64,000 nucleotides of DNA. Origin: Pseudopyrenochaeta lycopersici (lineage: Eukaryota; Ascomycota; Dothideomycetes; Pleosporales; Pseudopyrenochaetaceae). Position numbers and translations under genes: made by a program. Location of the stretch: positions 124,001 through 188,000 of the forward strand of contig NHZP01000033.1 in the NCBI GenBank assembly GCA_003313425.1, written 5' to 3'. Numbering within the stretch: position 1 is the stretch's first letter; every line of letters begins with the position of its first letter. This document shows, in pieces, positions 23,007 to 34,791 of this stretch. The notes below the pieces were generated by a model. The model ran no database searches. It was not told the origin of the DNA and saw only the letters and a program-made list of their open reading frames with translations.

Positions 23007-23570
23007 CCTACAACCAACCTGCAAGACGCGGGCGCGGAAAAGGGTGGCGCGGCTTTACGCGCTGCTGACGCGAGCCGTAACTAAGCAGATACAGCAAAGT
23101 CGTTGATACCAATCAAGTGGTGATACAAGAGATGATGAAGCAGCGCGTGATATTTAGAATGCAGTGTTGCGCGTCCAAATGGATGATGTGCGGGTGGGCG
23201 AAGTGCAGGGAAGAAGTGGCGTTGCAATTAGATGGCACGTGTTGCAATCGTCGTCTGTGTAACGTTCGACAAAATAGCAGGGGCACCAAACGCTCGAGAT
23301 TTGACACTCTAAAATCACGACCTTGATGTTTCCCCGACTTTGAACTGAACCCAAGTAAATCCATGCTGCCCTCCATGTTATTTACCTGGACAGTGCATGG
23401 GCATCCACCACCTCACAGCGGATGCAGTAGACAGGGGCTTGCAAACCATCGCATTTTAGGATTGGCTTGTTAATTCTTAATACAGCTGTAGAATACGGAG
23501 AATTCCTTAAAGTGAACTAGACGCTCTGCAAGAGCACTAAGCTTTAATTACACAGGTCGGTTTTATTTCC
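23007..23570. other. Intergenic, no gene seen
   Basis: Lies between two minus-strand genes. Only short ORFs without domains. Confidence 0.4.
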
Positions 23571-24332
23571 TCAACCCAGTCTGTTTGCACCACTCGCAAG
23601 ACCAATCTCCCTGAATCCCACAACCTCCCTCTTGTTCAGCGCAGCTAGCACGGCACACAATGAGCCTGCCGCCACGAGCACCGCGCGGGCCAGGTTCAAT
23701 GTTGCCCACTTGTCAATAAGCGCGTGAACCGTCTCGCCCTGGGCAACATTCGCCTCAACCGCTTTGTCGCTCAGCAATGCCGACGCGAGCTCATCCTTCT
23801 TGGCGGTGAGCTTTTTGTTGGTGGGTACGATGAAAGCGATTGTGAAGGGCACGATGCTTGGGAGGAGGATAGTGGCGGCAACGTTGAGTTTGAAGGGTGT
23901 AGAGCTGGGGTCCTCTGTCGGTCAGGTGGTTAGTAGTGCGCAGTAAGGGTAAGGCCGTAGGAATGAACGTACGGTGATAAGCGACATAGGCAGTGGCAAT
24001 TGCACTGATAATGGCCAAGGGACGCCCAATTGCGCCTCCACGGGTGAGCACAGTATGCCATTGCTTCGCAGCTAGGGGAGCAGGCGCCTGCATTACGGCG
24101 GGAACGCTGATGAGAGATAAAGCGGCGTTCGAGCCTGAACAAAGACATTGATTAATTGAATCATCACCTAGGTCCAGCGACGAAGCTTGGGCATTCGAAG
24201 CTGTCTTTGCGCTTCAATCGCTGGAGCCTTGTACTCACCAAGAAGGTACAAGCTTGCGGTGATGCCGACAGTTTGCGCAATCACCAGCCCTGTAGGCGTC
24301 CTTTCGCTGAACAAACCACCGTGAGTAGCCAT
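23571..24332 (-). CDS. DUF1772 (anthrone-oxygenase-like) membrane protein
   Basis: Three exons (24239-24332, 23973-24134, 23571-23914), both introns phase 1, give 199 aa. The N-terminus has LVIAQTVGITASLYLLGSN as the first span. More spans are LAIISAIATAYVAYH, VAATILLPSIVPFTIAFIV and LARAVLVAAGSLCAVLAAL, four in all. Between spans 3 and 4 lies the family's conserved loop with PTNKKL and the ALIDKWATLN motif. DUF1772 includes anthrone oxygenases that make anthraquinones from polyketide anthrones, but many members stand alone without a polyketide synthase, as here. A role in aromatic oxidation is therefore only a family-level possibility. Divergent from the DUF7053 gene, sharing a 417-bp promoter region. 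Confidence 0.75.
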
Positions 24333-24749
24333 TGTTACTGTAGTTTTGATTTCACGACAAGAAAAGTAGAGAAATTGGGGTGGTTTGGGCGTGAGAGCAG
24401 CTGAACATTGAGGTATGCTTCAGCTTGTGTTGGGAGCTAGGAATGCGATACGTCATGCCTCGTCGGCTCGGCGGTTTCGCGACCCCGATCTTTGCATACA
24501 AAGCAATTAAGCACCGAAATGCCGATTACCTGCTACCCATAGCCTGCGTAGAATTGAAGGTGTCGAGGCCGTTGCTGAGACTGCTCGAAGCCGAAACGCA
24601 TCGCGTAGTGTTGTGAAACCCGTGGTAAATTTGGCAATGCAGTACCGTTGTTCAGCCTGAACAACATCACTCTTCTTGTACATAGACACGATATAGACAG
24701 TATAGAAAGAAAAAAACAAAGAAAGACAGACTCAAAAATTGTTTCGACC
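24333..24749. promoter_or_regulatory. Shared divergent promoter region, DUF1772 / DUF7053
   Basis: 417 bp separates the two start codons of oppositely directed genes. I see no specific operator. No third gene fits. Confidence 0.4.
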
Positions 24750-25330
24750 ATGTTCTGTAAGTCGTCTATTCTCTTGAGAATCTCATCTGCTCTTCCTAAT
24801 GCCATCCAGCATTCAACACAACCGCAACTCTACACCACGTCACACCCCTACCACCAGGGACAGACTTCGAACACGCGCTCTCACATCTACACAACCACGA
24901 CCTCCTCATCCGGCTCGACCCCGAACTCGCACACTACGAGAGCCTGCCTGCGGACCCCGAAAACCCTGATGCGAAGCGGTACAAAGTGACAGACCACATG
25001 CACACGCTCCCCAAGGGCCTCTGGGACACGACAGTGACGTTCGAGGCAGAGATTACCGATACAGAGGAAGGGGTGGTGTGGATTATCAAAGCGCCGCTGG
25101 GGCTTGTGCAGCTGACGACGTGGAAGTTGTTGAGGACGGCGAGCCTGAGTGCAGAGGATGTTGCGGGTGTGGAGGAGGGGGAGAGGGGGGAGTGGAGTTT
25201 AGTTGAGGATGTGGAAATTCGGGCGAATAGGATGCTGGTTGGTACTGTCAAGGGCAAGTGCGAGCAGAACTGGAGGGGGGCACATAGTCGGTATATTGCG
25301 CATGTGAAAGGGGAGCCAGTCAAGTCGTGA
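24750..25330 (+). CDS. DUF7053-type fungal protein
   Basis: A 7-nt first exon (24750-24756: ATG TTC T) splices at GTAAGT to 24810, and exon 2 runs to 25330, giving 175 aa. The protein resembles the DUF7053 family of small, mostly ascomycete proteins: HHVTPLPPGTDFEHALSHLH near the start, YKVTDHMHTLP followed by beta-strand-like segments, and a late EDVEIRANRMLVGTVKG. The fold looks like a START/SRPBCC-type lipid-binding shape, but that is inference. No signal peptide or spans. The tiny exon is easily missed by automatic annotation; the following ORF in another frame (24648-24989) is a shadow. Confidence 0.7.
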
Positions 25331-26738
25331 GAGTAGTATTTGCAAGGGCTTGTATATCTACAGCGGTAATGGTGATTCAGGTCGCAGCTATTCGCGACAT
25401 GCAAGGCGAGTCAACACAGTTGTGGCAAAGCAAAAGAGTGTTGAAAGTACTTTGACACCACCCCACATTATTCTTCTCCACAGCGGGGAATGTTGCGAGA
25501 ATTTGGTCCTTTCCCAATTCTTAGGCTTCACCTCGGCAGCTATTTCGGAACGAGGAGGAAAGTCAAAAAGGGCTTTTGTTAGTTTTGGTAGTTTCGGCAT
25601 CTGGCTGAGAAGGTATCGCGATAACCCGGGATGTAGTGTTCAGCCATGTCGCACCAAGAAAGCATGAGTACGCTGCATCTGACCACGGGCGTAGTCCCCG
25701 TGCTCACTCCCAGGTCGCGATATGCTCTTCTTATCGCGCCACCCGGCCAGGTTCTTGCCATGGAAAGCGCAAAGGCATGGCATGTTGATGGTCATGACGT
25801 GAGTTGCAGGCGTGAGTACAGCATTTTGCCAACTGGACAGCATTCTAATCCCGCATTGTGGAAAGACGGAACACAACGGCTGTTTAGCCCGGAAGCTGGG
25901 GCTCTCGCGCCGTAGTGCCTGGCGGGCTGCTCCAGTCGCGTCGGAGCGAGATGTCCCTGGACTACGCCTCTCGTCTAGAAAAGGCTCCAGATTGGCGGGA
26001 TTCCTGCAAGCAGCAACGCGTTGAACGCCTGGAAAAGGAAGAAGATACTGAGTCCCTGCATATCGCCAACTTGCAACCCGGAGAAGCGGCCGAGAGACTT
26101 GCCTTTGAGTCTGCCTCTGAGTCTTGCGCTGTGGATGGGCTATTGTGGCCCTCACGCGACGCAGCTGCCATGGTCAAGCGACCAATGCCGTCCAAGACAG
26201 AGGGGCTGATGATCCACCCAACAAGCGGGGCACGTGGTGGCCTCCCAGTCGGGCCTTCCGCCCCTAATCGATAGCGACGGCAGCTGCGATAAGACTTTCC
26301 TGGCCTGCACTATGAATGTCGCTGCATGTCCCTTTGCTGGCAATTCTCCACGTCGCCTTGTTGTGTCCCCAACTGCCTGCTGCAGAGCGCGCGGCTGGCT
26401 CGAATGTCTCTCCTCCGTGCTGACGACTGAACATTTGTGACCGAAGGATTCTTATTTGGCCTCGCTCGTCGCCAACACGGGCCATCTCCCCGCTTTCTAG
26501 AACTTGGGACCATTCCGCTATCAAAAACCGCTCACCCAACCACCAGGTCAGCTCGGCTCGCTCACATTCGTTCCTTGTTTTTTTGGTAGGAAGGGAATCG
26601 TACCTGGCTTCTCCTTTCTGTCAATTTGACCTGTGGATGAACCACGCCTTGTTTCACACGCTTCGCCTTTCTTAGGTCCTCTTGTCCCGCCTTGAACCGC
26701 CTTCGCTGAGGTCGTCTGCCACACAACCACCCTTCGCC
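25331..26738. other. Long intergenic / leader of the F-box gene
   Basis: Several overlapping ORFs (for example 25640-26155 minus, 25915-26274 plus) compete in the same DNA and show no domain. The last 200 bases are pyrimidine-rich and lead to a good start context (CGCCATGG). Confidence 0.4.
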
Positions 26739-28844
26739 ATGGAGCCGTTATCAATTGACTCGGTAGTCGTTGAGCACCCGGAAATGCCCTCGACCCCGGG
26801 AACCCCTCCCAGCGAAGCCATCATGATTGAACGCCCCAAGATGAAGGGGAGGCAGCGCCTGCTGAATGGACTGCAACGGATGGGCTCTTCACCGAGCCTG
26901 GCAGGCCTAAGCAGGTCTCGTTCACACAGTCTGAGAAGTAGTGGGAAGGCATCAATGTCCTGTGTCTCGCTGGCATCTCCAGGCTCTCCCTATGGTCACT
27001 CCTTTGGCAGCTCCGTCTCCTCGGAGCTGTCGAATGGCTACTCCACCGCTCCCACCTCTGTCGCCAACAGCCCGCCCGGCAGCCCATTCCCCATGTTCGA
27101 CGACAGAGCCCGTCTCCGCATGAAAACCCCAGATATTCCATCGTCCGTGCCTCTTCCTTCAGCTCGACGGCCCATGTCCAGGGGGGAGATGGACGCTGAC
27201 GGCGACTACTTCTCGCAGCCCGTCAAGAAAAAGGTCCAGAAGCGGGTCAATTTCAATTTCTGGGGCGATATGCCAACCGAGATCCGCATGCACATTCTGC
27301 GATATCTACAACCCAAGGAGGTCGTGCGATGCTCAAGGGTGTCCAAGGCCTGGCGCGCAATGTGCTTCGACGGCCAGCTATGGAGCAATCTGGACACCAG
27401 CGACTTCTATCGCGACATCACCCCCAATGCCTTGGTCAACATCATCACTTCAGCGGGTCCTTTTGTGAAGGACCTCAACCTCAGGGGTTGTGTACAGCTG
27501 AGAGAGCAGTGGAACAAGGAAGGCTTTATCCAGGCCTGCCAGAACTTGGAAAACTTTTCGCTCGAGGGATGTCGCATTGATCGTACATCTATTCACTGCT
27601 TCTTGCTACAGAACAACCGTCTAGTCCACGTCAACCTATCCGGGCTTGCTGGCGCGACCAACGCAGCTATGAAGATTATTGCTGCGCACTGTCCCCGCGT
27701 CGAGGTACTGAACATTTCGTGGTGCAACAACATTGATAACCGCGGCCTCAAAAAGGTCATAGAAGGATGTCCGAAATTACGCGACCTGAGAGCAGGAGAA
27801 GTGCGCGGCTGGGAAGATCCCGAGCTCATGGTTGAGCTGTTCAAGCGGAATACACTAGAAAGACTGGTGTTGATGAACTGCGACAGCCTCAACGACGATT
27901 CACTTGCTGCTCTCATCGAGGGTATCGACGAAGAGGTTGATGTTCTTACAGAACGACCAATTGTTCCGCCTCGCAAGTTGAAGCATTTGGACCTCACCCG
28001 TTGCCGCAGCATCACCGACGTTGGAGTCAAGACACTTGTACACAACGTTCCGTTCCTCGAAGGTCTTCAAGTATCGAAATGTGGGGGCCTCACAGATGAC
28101 GCTCTGACTGGCCTACTGCCCACTATGCCGGTTCTGACGCATCTTGATATTGAAGAACTCGATGGACTCACAAACGAAGTTCTGAAGACTCTCGCGGAAT
28201 CCCCGTGCGCTCCTCACTTGAAGCATCTCGGCATTTCATACTGCGAGAACCTAGGCGATGCTGGCATGCTTCCGGTTCTCAAAGCTTGCTTGAGACTGTC
28301 TTCACTGGAGATGGACAACACACGCATATCCGATTTGGTGCTCACCGAGGCTGCAGCCAGCATGCGCAACCGCAATCGAGCTGCGCGAGGCTTAAGTGGT
28401 TCTGAGCGCCCCGAGGTTGGCTTGCGAATTGTCGCCTACGACTGCGCCAACGTCACTTGGACTGGCGTCCGCGAAGTTCTCTCTAGGAACGCAGAAATCA
28501 GTCGCCCATCTCCCAATTCAGGATCCCAAACCGCCACCTATCCCCGAGAGATTATTAGTCTCAAGTGCTTCTATAATTGGCAGCCCACCGTCGAAGAGCA
28601 CACCAAGCGCGTCCTTCGAGGCGATTTTGCCGCAGCCGCTCGTCTAGAGCGCAAGTGGGCGGATTGGATGATGCTGAACGAAGAGGCAGGCATGGGTGGA
28701 GCTGGAGCTCGACGTCGACGAAGGAGAGCGCGCGAGGCCCAGCTGATGCATGCTGACGAAGAAGAGGGCGGTGCTGGCGTTACTGGTGGTGTTGGCCGCC
28801 GTCGACGTGCACGAAGTGGTCCTGGTGGCTGCGTTGTGATGTGA
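26739..28844 (+). CDS. F-box / leucine-rich-repeat protein with C-terminal CaaX box
   Basis: A single exon of 701 aa. Residues 1-~165 are Ser/Pro-rich. An F-box (FWGDMPTEIRMHILRYL, then WRAMCFDGQLWSNLD) spans about 173-220. About a dozen AMN1-type LRRs follow to ~residue 560 (for example LKHLDLTRCRSITDVGVKTL). A basic Arg-rich patch (RRRRRRAREA) comes near 670, and the protein ends CVVM, a classic CaaX prenylation motif preceded by Gly-rich sequence. F-box proteins bring substrates to SCF ubiquitin ligases through Skp1; the LRRs bind the substrate. The CaaX box predicts farnesylation (Met at the last position) and membrane association, as in animal FBXL2-like proteins. The substrate is unknown. 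Confidence 0.88.
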   Translation: MEPLSIDSVVVEHPEMPSTPGTPPSEAIMIERPKMKGRQRLLNGLQRMGSSPSLAGLSRSRSHSLRSSGKASMSCVSLASPGSPYGHSFGSSVSSELSNGYSTAPTSVANSPPGSPFPMFDDRARLRMKTPDIPSSVPLPSARRPMSRGEMDADGDYFSQPVKKKVQKRVNFNFWGDMPTEIRMHILRYLQPKEVVRCSRVSKAWRAMCFDGQLWSNLDTSDFYRDITPNALVNIITSAGPFVKDLNLRGCVQLREQWNKEGFIQACQNLENFSLEGCRIDRTSIHCFLLQNNRLVHVNLSGLAGATNAAMKIIAAHCPRVEVLNISWCNNIDNRGLKKVIEGCPKLRDLRAGEVRGWEDPELMVELFKRNTLERLVLMNCDSLNDDSLAALIEGIDEEVDVLTERPIVPPRKLKHLDLTRCRSITDVGVKTLVHNVPFLEGLQVSKCGGLTDDALTGLLPTMPVLTHLDIEELDGLTNEVLKTLAESPCAPHLKHLGISYCENLGDAGMLPVLKACLRLSSLEMDNTRISDLVLTEAAASMRNRNRAARGLSGSERPEVGLRIVAYDCANVTWTGVREVLSRNAEISRPSPNSGSQTATYPREIISLKCFYNWQPTVEEHTKRVLRGDFAAAARLERKWADWMMLNEEAGMGGAGARRRRRRAREAQLMHADEEEGGAGVTGGVGRRRRARSGPGGCVVM

Positions 28845-29474
28845 ATACACATTTCAGGTTTTTCTTTTGTCTACTTTTTTTCTTTTTCATTTCAATGTCG
28901 TTCCATCATGTCATTTTGCATCGCCTTAGACTTGGTCATGGTTTGACCTCACAGTACTGGATTCACGATATTGGGTTCATGATATTGGCTTGGATATTGA
29001 GGCTCCCTCAACGGATATGCATCAGTTGGAGTTGGGTTTGGTCATTTGTAAGCCATAGATAGGTTGAGTGATATTTTCCTCCCTTGTTCACACATAGCTT
29101 TTGCAGATTGCAAGATAGCCACATCAGATATTATATGTCAAATCAATACATATATACATATCAACTTTACACATATCTTGCTGGTGGAAAGCCACGTTTG
29201 AATTCACTGTGACAGGACTTTAGGCTTATTCTTTTTATCCAAGATCAAGGCGAGTACCGTTCTGTAGATAAACCGCACGTCTAGTCCCTCACGTGAGACC
29301 GCGACACGCTTACTAATCCCCCACCCGCGTCAACCTGCCTTCTCCACTATCACCCCCCCAGTCCACTAATCCGATAATTACCATGCCTTATTTCCTCCCT
29401 CCCAAATAATCTTAGCCTTATTCTCGACTCAGACTTTAAACTAACTACCTTGTTCCCTTTTTGATCACACCAAC
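28845..29474. other. Intergenic, no gene seen
   Basis: T-rich 3' flank of the F-box gene, then an AT-rich stretch with short GATATTG-containing near-repeats (28965-29000) and the promoter of the ALKBH6-like gene. Confidence 0.4.
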
Positions 29475-30429
29475 ATGTCGGACCTTCTGTCCTCTTCCTC
29501 TGCGGATCAGAAGAGACAACTGGAGGCATTCCGGATTCCTGGCTTGCCATATGGATTTTACTACATCCCTGAGTTTATCTCCATGGAGGAGGAGGCGTCG
29601 ATTTTGGGGAAGGTGAGTTGGATTGTATTTTGATATTATAGAAATGTATGAAGTTTGAAGTGGCAACGTCCCATCACTTTTACTACTATTCCAAGTCACT
29701 GTAAGTATGTACTAATCCCCTCCCTCCCTGCAGATCCCAGCACAAAGATGGACTCACCTCACCCACCGCCGTCTCCAAGCCCATCCATCAACCCTAACAA
29801 AGAACAATGTCCTCCTTGCTGCCCCGCTGCCAACATACCTCGTCAACCCAGTCGTCCCCCGCTTCGAGGAGCTAGGCATCTTCAACCACACGCCGCACCG
29901 GCGCCCGAATCATGTGCTGATTAACGAGTACCGGCCTGGCGAAGGGATCATGCCGCATGAAGATGGCAGCGCATATGCGCCGGTTGTGGCGACGGTGAGT
30001 TTGGGCGCGGCATTGTGTTTGGAGATTTCGAGGAAGGCGGGGGGTGGAGAGGGGGAAGGGGGAGGGGCTGAGGAAGTGGAGGTGGAAGGGAAAGATGTAT
30101 CTGCACAGCGGGAAAAGGGTGGACATGTTCAAGATGAATCGTTGGCGCTATGTCAACTTCCCACCCGCATATTCCAGGAACCTCGCTCCTTACTCATCAC
30201 CACTGGCGATGCGTATAAACATCTTCTCCACGGCATTGCGTCCATCGACGTGGATGAAGACTTGAATGCGCAGACGGTGGCGAATTGGGGTCTACTCGCC
30301 AACCCGCGTGTTGTGGAAGATGCGGGGGCCAGGAATGTGCGAGGGACGAGGGTGAGTTTGACGTATCGGGACGTGTTGAAAGTTAGTTCTGCGGCGAGTA
30401 AGGTGTTTGGTGGTGTGGTGAGGCGGTGA
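29475..30429 (+). CDS. ALKBH6-like 2-oxoglutarate/Fe(II) dioxygenase
   Basis: Exons 29475-29612 and 29734-30429 give 277 aa. The family signature is clear: LPYGFYYIPEFIS near the start, PNHVLINEYRPGEGIMPHED with the iron-binding His-x-Asp pair, then VATVSLG, and later RSLLITTGDAYKHLLHG with the distal His, and RVSLTYRDVLKV ending the double-stranded beta-helix (Arg for 2-oxoglutarate). A ~40-residue Gly/Glu-rich insert interrupts the core around residues 160-195. ALKBH6 proteins are AlkB homologues, cytosolic and nuclear, with poorly known substrates (tRNA or DNA bases proposed). The intron is 121 nt, longer than its neighbours. Confidence 0.85.
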
Positions 30430-31349
30430 CAGGTGGTTACGCAGAGAGATATTGGGGAAAGAGTTGGAGTATGATATTGGACAGACTGAAGTCAGACTAG
30501 TATTGAATTGCAGTGACCCCAGGTAATTAATTCTGACAACAAGCAACGCAAGGAATATAAGAATGCGAGGCCGAGTCCCTAGTTCGATAAACCGGGTAGG
30601 ACCTGGTAACTTCATTCGAACAATATATGAGTCTGTCAAAAGTACGTACTACCTTCCCGTTCCATATAGACCTCTTCGAGGACGAAAACGCCTTTTGTCC
30701 GTAAAAGCAATTGTCAAGAATTGTCTACTACTAATCCTCCGAGAGAGTCAAACCACAAGCGCTCTTCTCCTTAGAACTATTCACATATTTTACATCTCAT
30801 ACACTTCCATCCCTAAACACATATCTCTCCCCATCTCCACTCCCTCACTCCCTCCCGCCCAAAGGTCCGCTGCCGCTCTCCGCACCCGTCCTGCTCCACC
30901 AGATTAGCACACCAGGATGCGCAAACAGCAATAACTAAAAGCTTCACCGCACCGTCCAATTGCGCTGCGCAATCCCTCGTACCCCGCGTTTGCTGAACCG
31001 ATGCGAAAGAGGTGGTTGCTCTATGTAGATGAGGCGCAACCGGCTGCTGCATTTAGCCTTGCCAATTCCCGATGCGCACGCACTAGGCGAGGCGGGATCC
31101 CTGTCGCGCGGGCTGAATCGGGTAGTTCTTTTTTTCCTGGCTCGAATACACGTGCCATATACTCTGTAGTGGTGCTGGGATGACGGGGTGGTGGGAATAT
31201 GGTGATGGGAGCCCCACTTTTTGATCCGTAGGGGCGAGTTTAAAGGGTGGTATAAAGCATCACAGACTTCTCTTATAAATGTACTGGGTGAAGTGTAGTG
31301 TATTTTGTGTCGTCGTCCGTATACATCCTTAGCATTGCCTTCAGCCACA
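30430..31349. other. Intergenic / promoter of the CE3-type esterase
   Basis: No gene. A TATAAAG box at 31251 and a second TATAAA at about 31275 lie 75-100 bp upstream of the esterase start. Confidence 0.5.
31251..31257 (+). promoter_or_regulatory. TATA box of the esterase gene
   Basis: TATAAAG lies 99 bp upstream of the ATG at 31350, a usual distance for a fungal TATA promoter. Confidence 0.5.
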
Positions 31350-32141
31350 ATGGTGTCCTTCAGGCTCCTCTCCCTAGCCACACTCGCTGCAACGGCGAGT
31401 GCGCAAACGGCGATCCGCTACATGCCCTTTGGCGACAGCATCACCGAGATCATCTGCTGGCGCAGCAAACTGTGGACCAAGCTGCAAAGCACGGAATGGG
31501 CTACTGTGAACTTTGTCGGCAGCGGCAAGAACGAGAATAACTGCCGGGACACGAAATACGACAGGGATAATGAAGGTCACTCTGGATTTCTTGCTATCGA
31601 TATTGCGAACAAGAATCAGTTGGATGGCTGGCTGAAGACGAATCCCGCTGATGTCATTACCATGCATCTGGGTACAAACGACATTGTGCAGCAAAGTAAG
31701 AATCTTGCATTCACATGAGTACTCTGTTCATACATTGACTTACCCTCTCCAGACAAGGCGGTAGCCGACATCATCACCGCATTCACAAAGCTCATTGCGA
31801 CGATGCGTACGTCGAACCCGCGCATGAAGATCGTGGTCGCACAGATCATACCCATTGGCATCGGTAACTTCAACACCAAGATCCAGGAGCTGAACCGCGC
31901 CATCATACCATGGGCGCAAGGCCTGAACAAGACCGAAAGCCCGATTTGGGTTGTCGATCAGTACACAGGGTTTAGCGGGACGGCAGATCTGAGGGATGGC
32001 GTGCATCCGAACGATGCGGGCGATGTCAAGATGCTGAATGTGTGGTATCCTGCGATCGTGAGGGCGTTTGAGGCGGCCAAGGCAGACAAAGCAGGTGTTG
32101 CGACCATGGTGGCGGAGAGGGAGGTGAAGTTTGTTGCTTAG
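31350..32141 (+). CDS. Secreted SGNH/GDSL esterase, CE3 acetylxylan esterase-like
   Basis: Exons 31350-31695 and 31753-32141 (57-nt intron) give 244 aa. An 18-residue signal peptide ends ASA. SGNH blocks are in place: YMPFGDSITE (nucleophile Ser), NFVGSG (Gly), HLGTNDI (Asn) and DGVHPND (catalytic Asp and His). The spacing and the RSKLWTKL / EGHSGF segments fit carbohydrate esterase family 3, which removes acetyl groups from xylan. The expected place is extracellular, acting with other plant-wall enzymes. There is no carbohydrate-binding module. The C-terminus ends in a short Ala/Lys/Glu helix. A generic secreted GDSL lipase/esterase is the main alternative. Confidence 0.85.
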
Positions 32142-34791
32142 ACGGCTTACGGAGGTGGAAAATGTATATAGTGAGGAGGATTAGGATAGTGTATATAGGA
32201 AGCTATGCTTTCGTTAGTAGTACTGCTATAAAATTACTTGTATCGACATTCGTTAATAAAAATTGATCGAGTATCGTCTCTTTCGTCCCCATGGTGCTTA
32301 TTCAGTCCCTACTTGCTCCTCGTGTGCATGCCTTCTTCAGTGTTCAGAAGAATGAGATGAATGATGAATATCGTTAGACGATGGACGAACACCATTCAAG
32401 TCAGAGTAATTAGATCTGCACCGGATGTAGTTATATCCACGAGCGAAGCCAGTAGGCGCGCATCTTAAGATAGACGAAGGATAAGCGGTGACTAGAAGAC
32501 TGGTGTAAGGAAGATCAGCACCACAGGAGATGATCACGGAAACGAACTCTGTATAGGCTGTAGACAGAGTGACGCGATAAAGCCGCCATGCGCTAAATCC
32601 ATGTTGTGTTTGCAGCCCACGGCTATACGTATAACCGGAGACCACAGTATCGTGGATGACGGAAGTCGTAACACTGCGCTATGTTGTGTCACAAATCTCA
32701 TTGCATATCTGTTGCTCTTCATTGGCCAGGCAATAACTCGCTCATGCTTTGTCATGTCTACGCGCAAGCTGCAACGAAAAGTTACGAGACGGACTTTGCG
32801 TAACAGAGCGTGTGGCTGTTGTTGTTCTACCACCAGATCTGTTGAACAGCCGCCAAGTGTGGACCATGACGCTCCGTTGAAGATGAAGCATCAATTAGCG
32901 AGACCTTGGAATTCAGGCTGTACGAATTGGCCAGTATACTGTTGTTTCGATGCCATGATGGCCTGAGGACGCGTACACCACGAATGCTGAGGCTGGCTTA
33001 TCGGGATGTGGGCGCTTGATCTTACAGAGTTTCCTTGTCCACGCGGTGCGCCCCGCAAAGGATTGGTAAGTTGATATCTCGCTGAATCGGTGATTTGGGT
33101 GTGCTATTTATTAATTATTGCAATGTACTATCGGTGCGCAATGCGATAGGGCAGTATTTGGACGATCCCACAGCTCCCTGGTGGGAAAAGGAGGTTCTTA
33201 GCAAGGCTTTGTAGTCGGCCAAACACTCGGTACCTTAGAGTTTTGAAGTTGAGCGTGCCCAGAAGCCAAGACGACGGTAGTTGCAGTACTTGCAAGGCCA
33301 AAAGTAATCAAGTCGTTGAAGTAAGGTATGGCGGAACTGGTACCGCGGACTGGTCACTTCGTAAAGCAGTTGATGACAAAGAAATCGTCAGTGACACCCT
33401 TGCTGCGGGGACCACAACGGGCAACCAAGACGGGATGTAAGATGTCCGTTGCACAGCCAGCTGGGGCGTGTAAGAAATCGGTGTGACGAGGACGGATTGC
33501 TCCAAGAGCTGTGCTTCGTTTGTATGTGGGGCTGACGCGGTCCGAAGAGGGCGCTGCGCTTCACCGTTGCGCATTGCGGAAAAGCATGGACTGAGATTCT
33601 TGAAGGCCCATCTGAAACCGGCAAAAGGGGGTGCAGCGGACAAGACGTGGTGGACAAGACAATCTCAGGCAAAAACGGCCTTGGGCTAGGGCATCCCAAA
33701 ACTCCGCTACAGGGACCAATCAGTCGCCAGTTCTGAGTGGATGCCAGCGAGTTTGAAAGGTACCCTAGCCAGTCGCGGTAAATTAGAGCAGGCCGATACA
33801 CTGTAGGGTCCCGGAGATCGTTACGGTTGTGGCATTGATGCTATTGCTGCGTTGGGCGTCGGTCAAGTTGTGGGTCCATGGCAGGCCGGATGGTATAGAC
33901 GTGGGGATGTTGGTGTTGAGGGGCAGTTGGAGTTGGTTTGCATCCCGATAGCCACATGTGAAACGAGCTCAACGGAGGACGGCACGGTAGACGCCAGCAA
34001 CGCAATGCAGATCCAAGAAGACGTCTATCACGGTCATCATGTCATTCTGCAAGCGATCGCCGCGCATAGTCGCTTCCCTGTCTCGGGACAGCGCCGTTGC
34101 AAAATGCAGCGCCGCTGATTCGTCGGGCGTCAGCCCCTGCTTTTGTTCTCTGCGCACAGCCTCCACTACGCGTCAAAGCCAAGCACGACTGACTTTGTCT
34201 CCTTCTCATTGCACAGTTATTCCGTGGTAACGATAAGCCTGCCAATGCGCCAATGGGCTGTGACTTGCGATGTTCAAGCCTTTTGGCGCTCATGACGCGT
34301 ACCTCTTGTGCTGGCAGCTTTCTGACGAGAGCCCAGCCCGCAGCTGCGGCTCTCCTCACGGCCGCTTTCGGTCAAATAACCGCGAGATTCAGATGAGATA
34401 TCATAGTCGGGCCATGTCGCTGTAGCGAACCCCTTGCACACACAAAACTATCCTTTTCACACGTTCTCGTGCATGACAGCCGCTGCGAGTTTGTGACAGT
34501 CTTGGACGCTAGCATCCCAGTTTGCCCAACTATTAAACCTTTGTCCGCCTCTAAACGGTTGACGGACTTGTCAACCACAAGGAAACTCAAATCGTCTCAC
34601 CTGCGATTGGCTGGGTCGTTTGGCTTTGACTTGTTAGCAATCGCATCTTACTTTGGTCGGGTTTGTCTTGTCTGTCGTATTTATATACCCCTGGCAAGCC
34701 TCCCTTTCAGCTTTCGGACGCCTTTTATCCGTCGACATCAGCACATCGTTTTATACAGGCTGTCGCACCGCTGAGCGACACAATCACAGCT
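32142..34791. other. Longest gene-free stretch of the window
   Basis: 2.65 kb with only overlapping featureless ORFs (for example 33388-33801 minus, 34042-34359 minus, 34469-34774 plus). No terminal repeats, tRNA or transposase text seen. A TATATA box at 34682-34687 lies 105 bp upstream of the next gene. Confidence 0.4.

Noticed and set aside
25640..26274. Overlapping ORFs on both strands (171 aa minus, 119 aa plus)
   Set aside because: They compete for the same DNA, lack domains and splice support, and lie in the F-box gene's upstream region.
33388..34359. Several 100-140-aa ORFs in the longest gap
   Set aside because: Overlapping frames without motifs; no transposase, terminal repeats or target-site duplications found.
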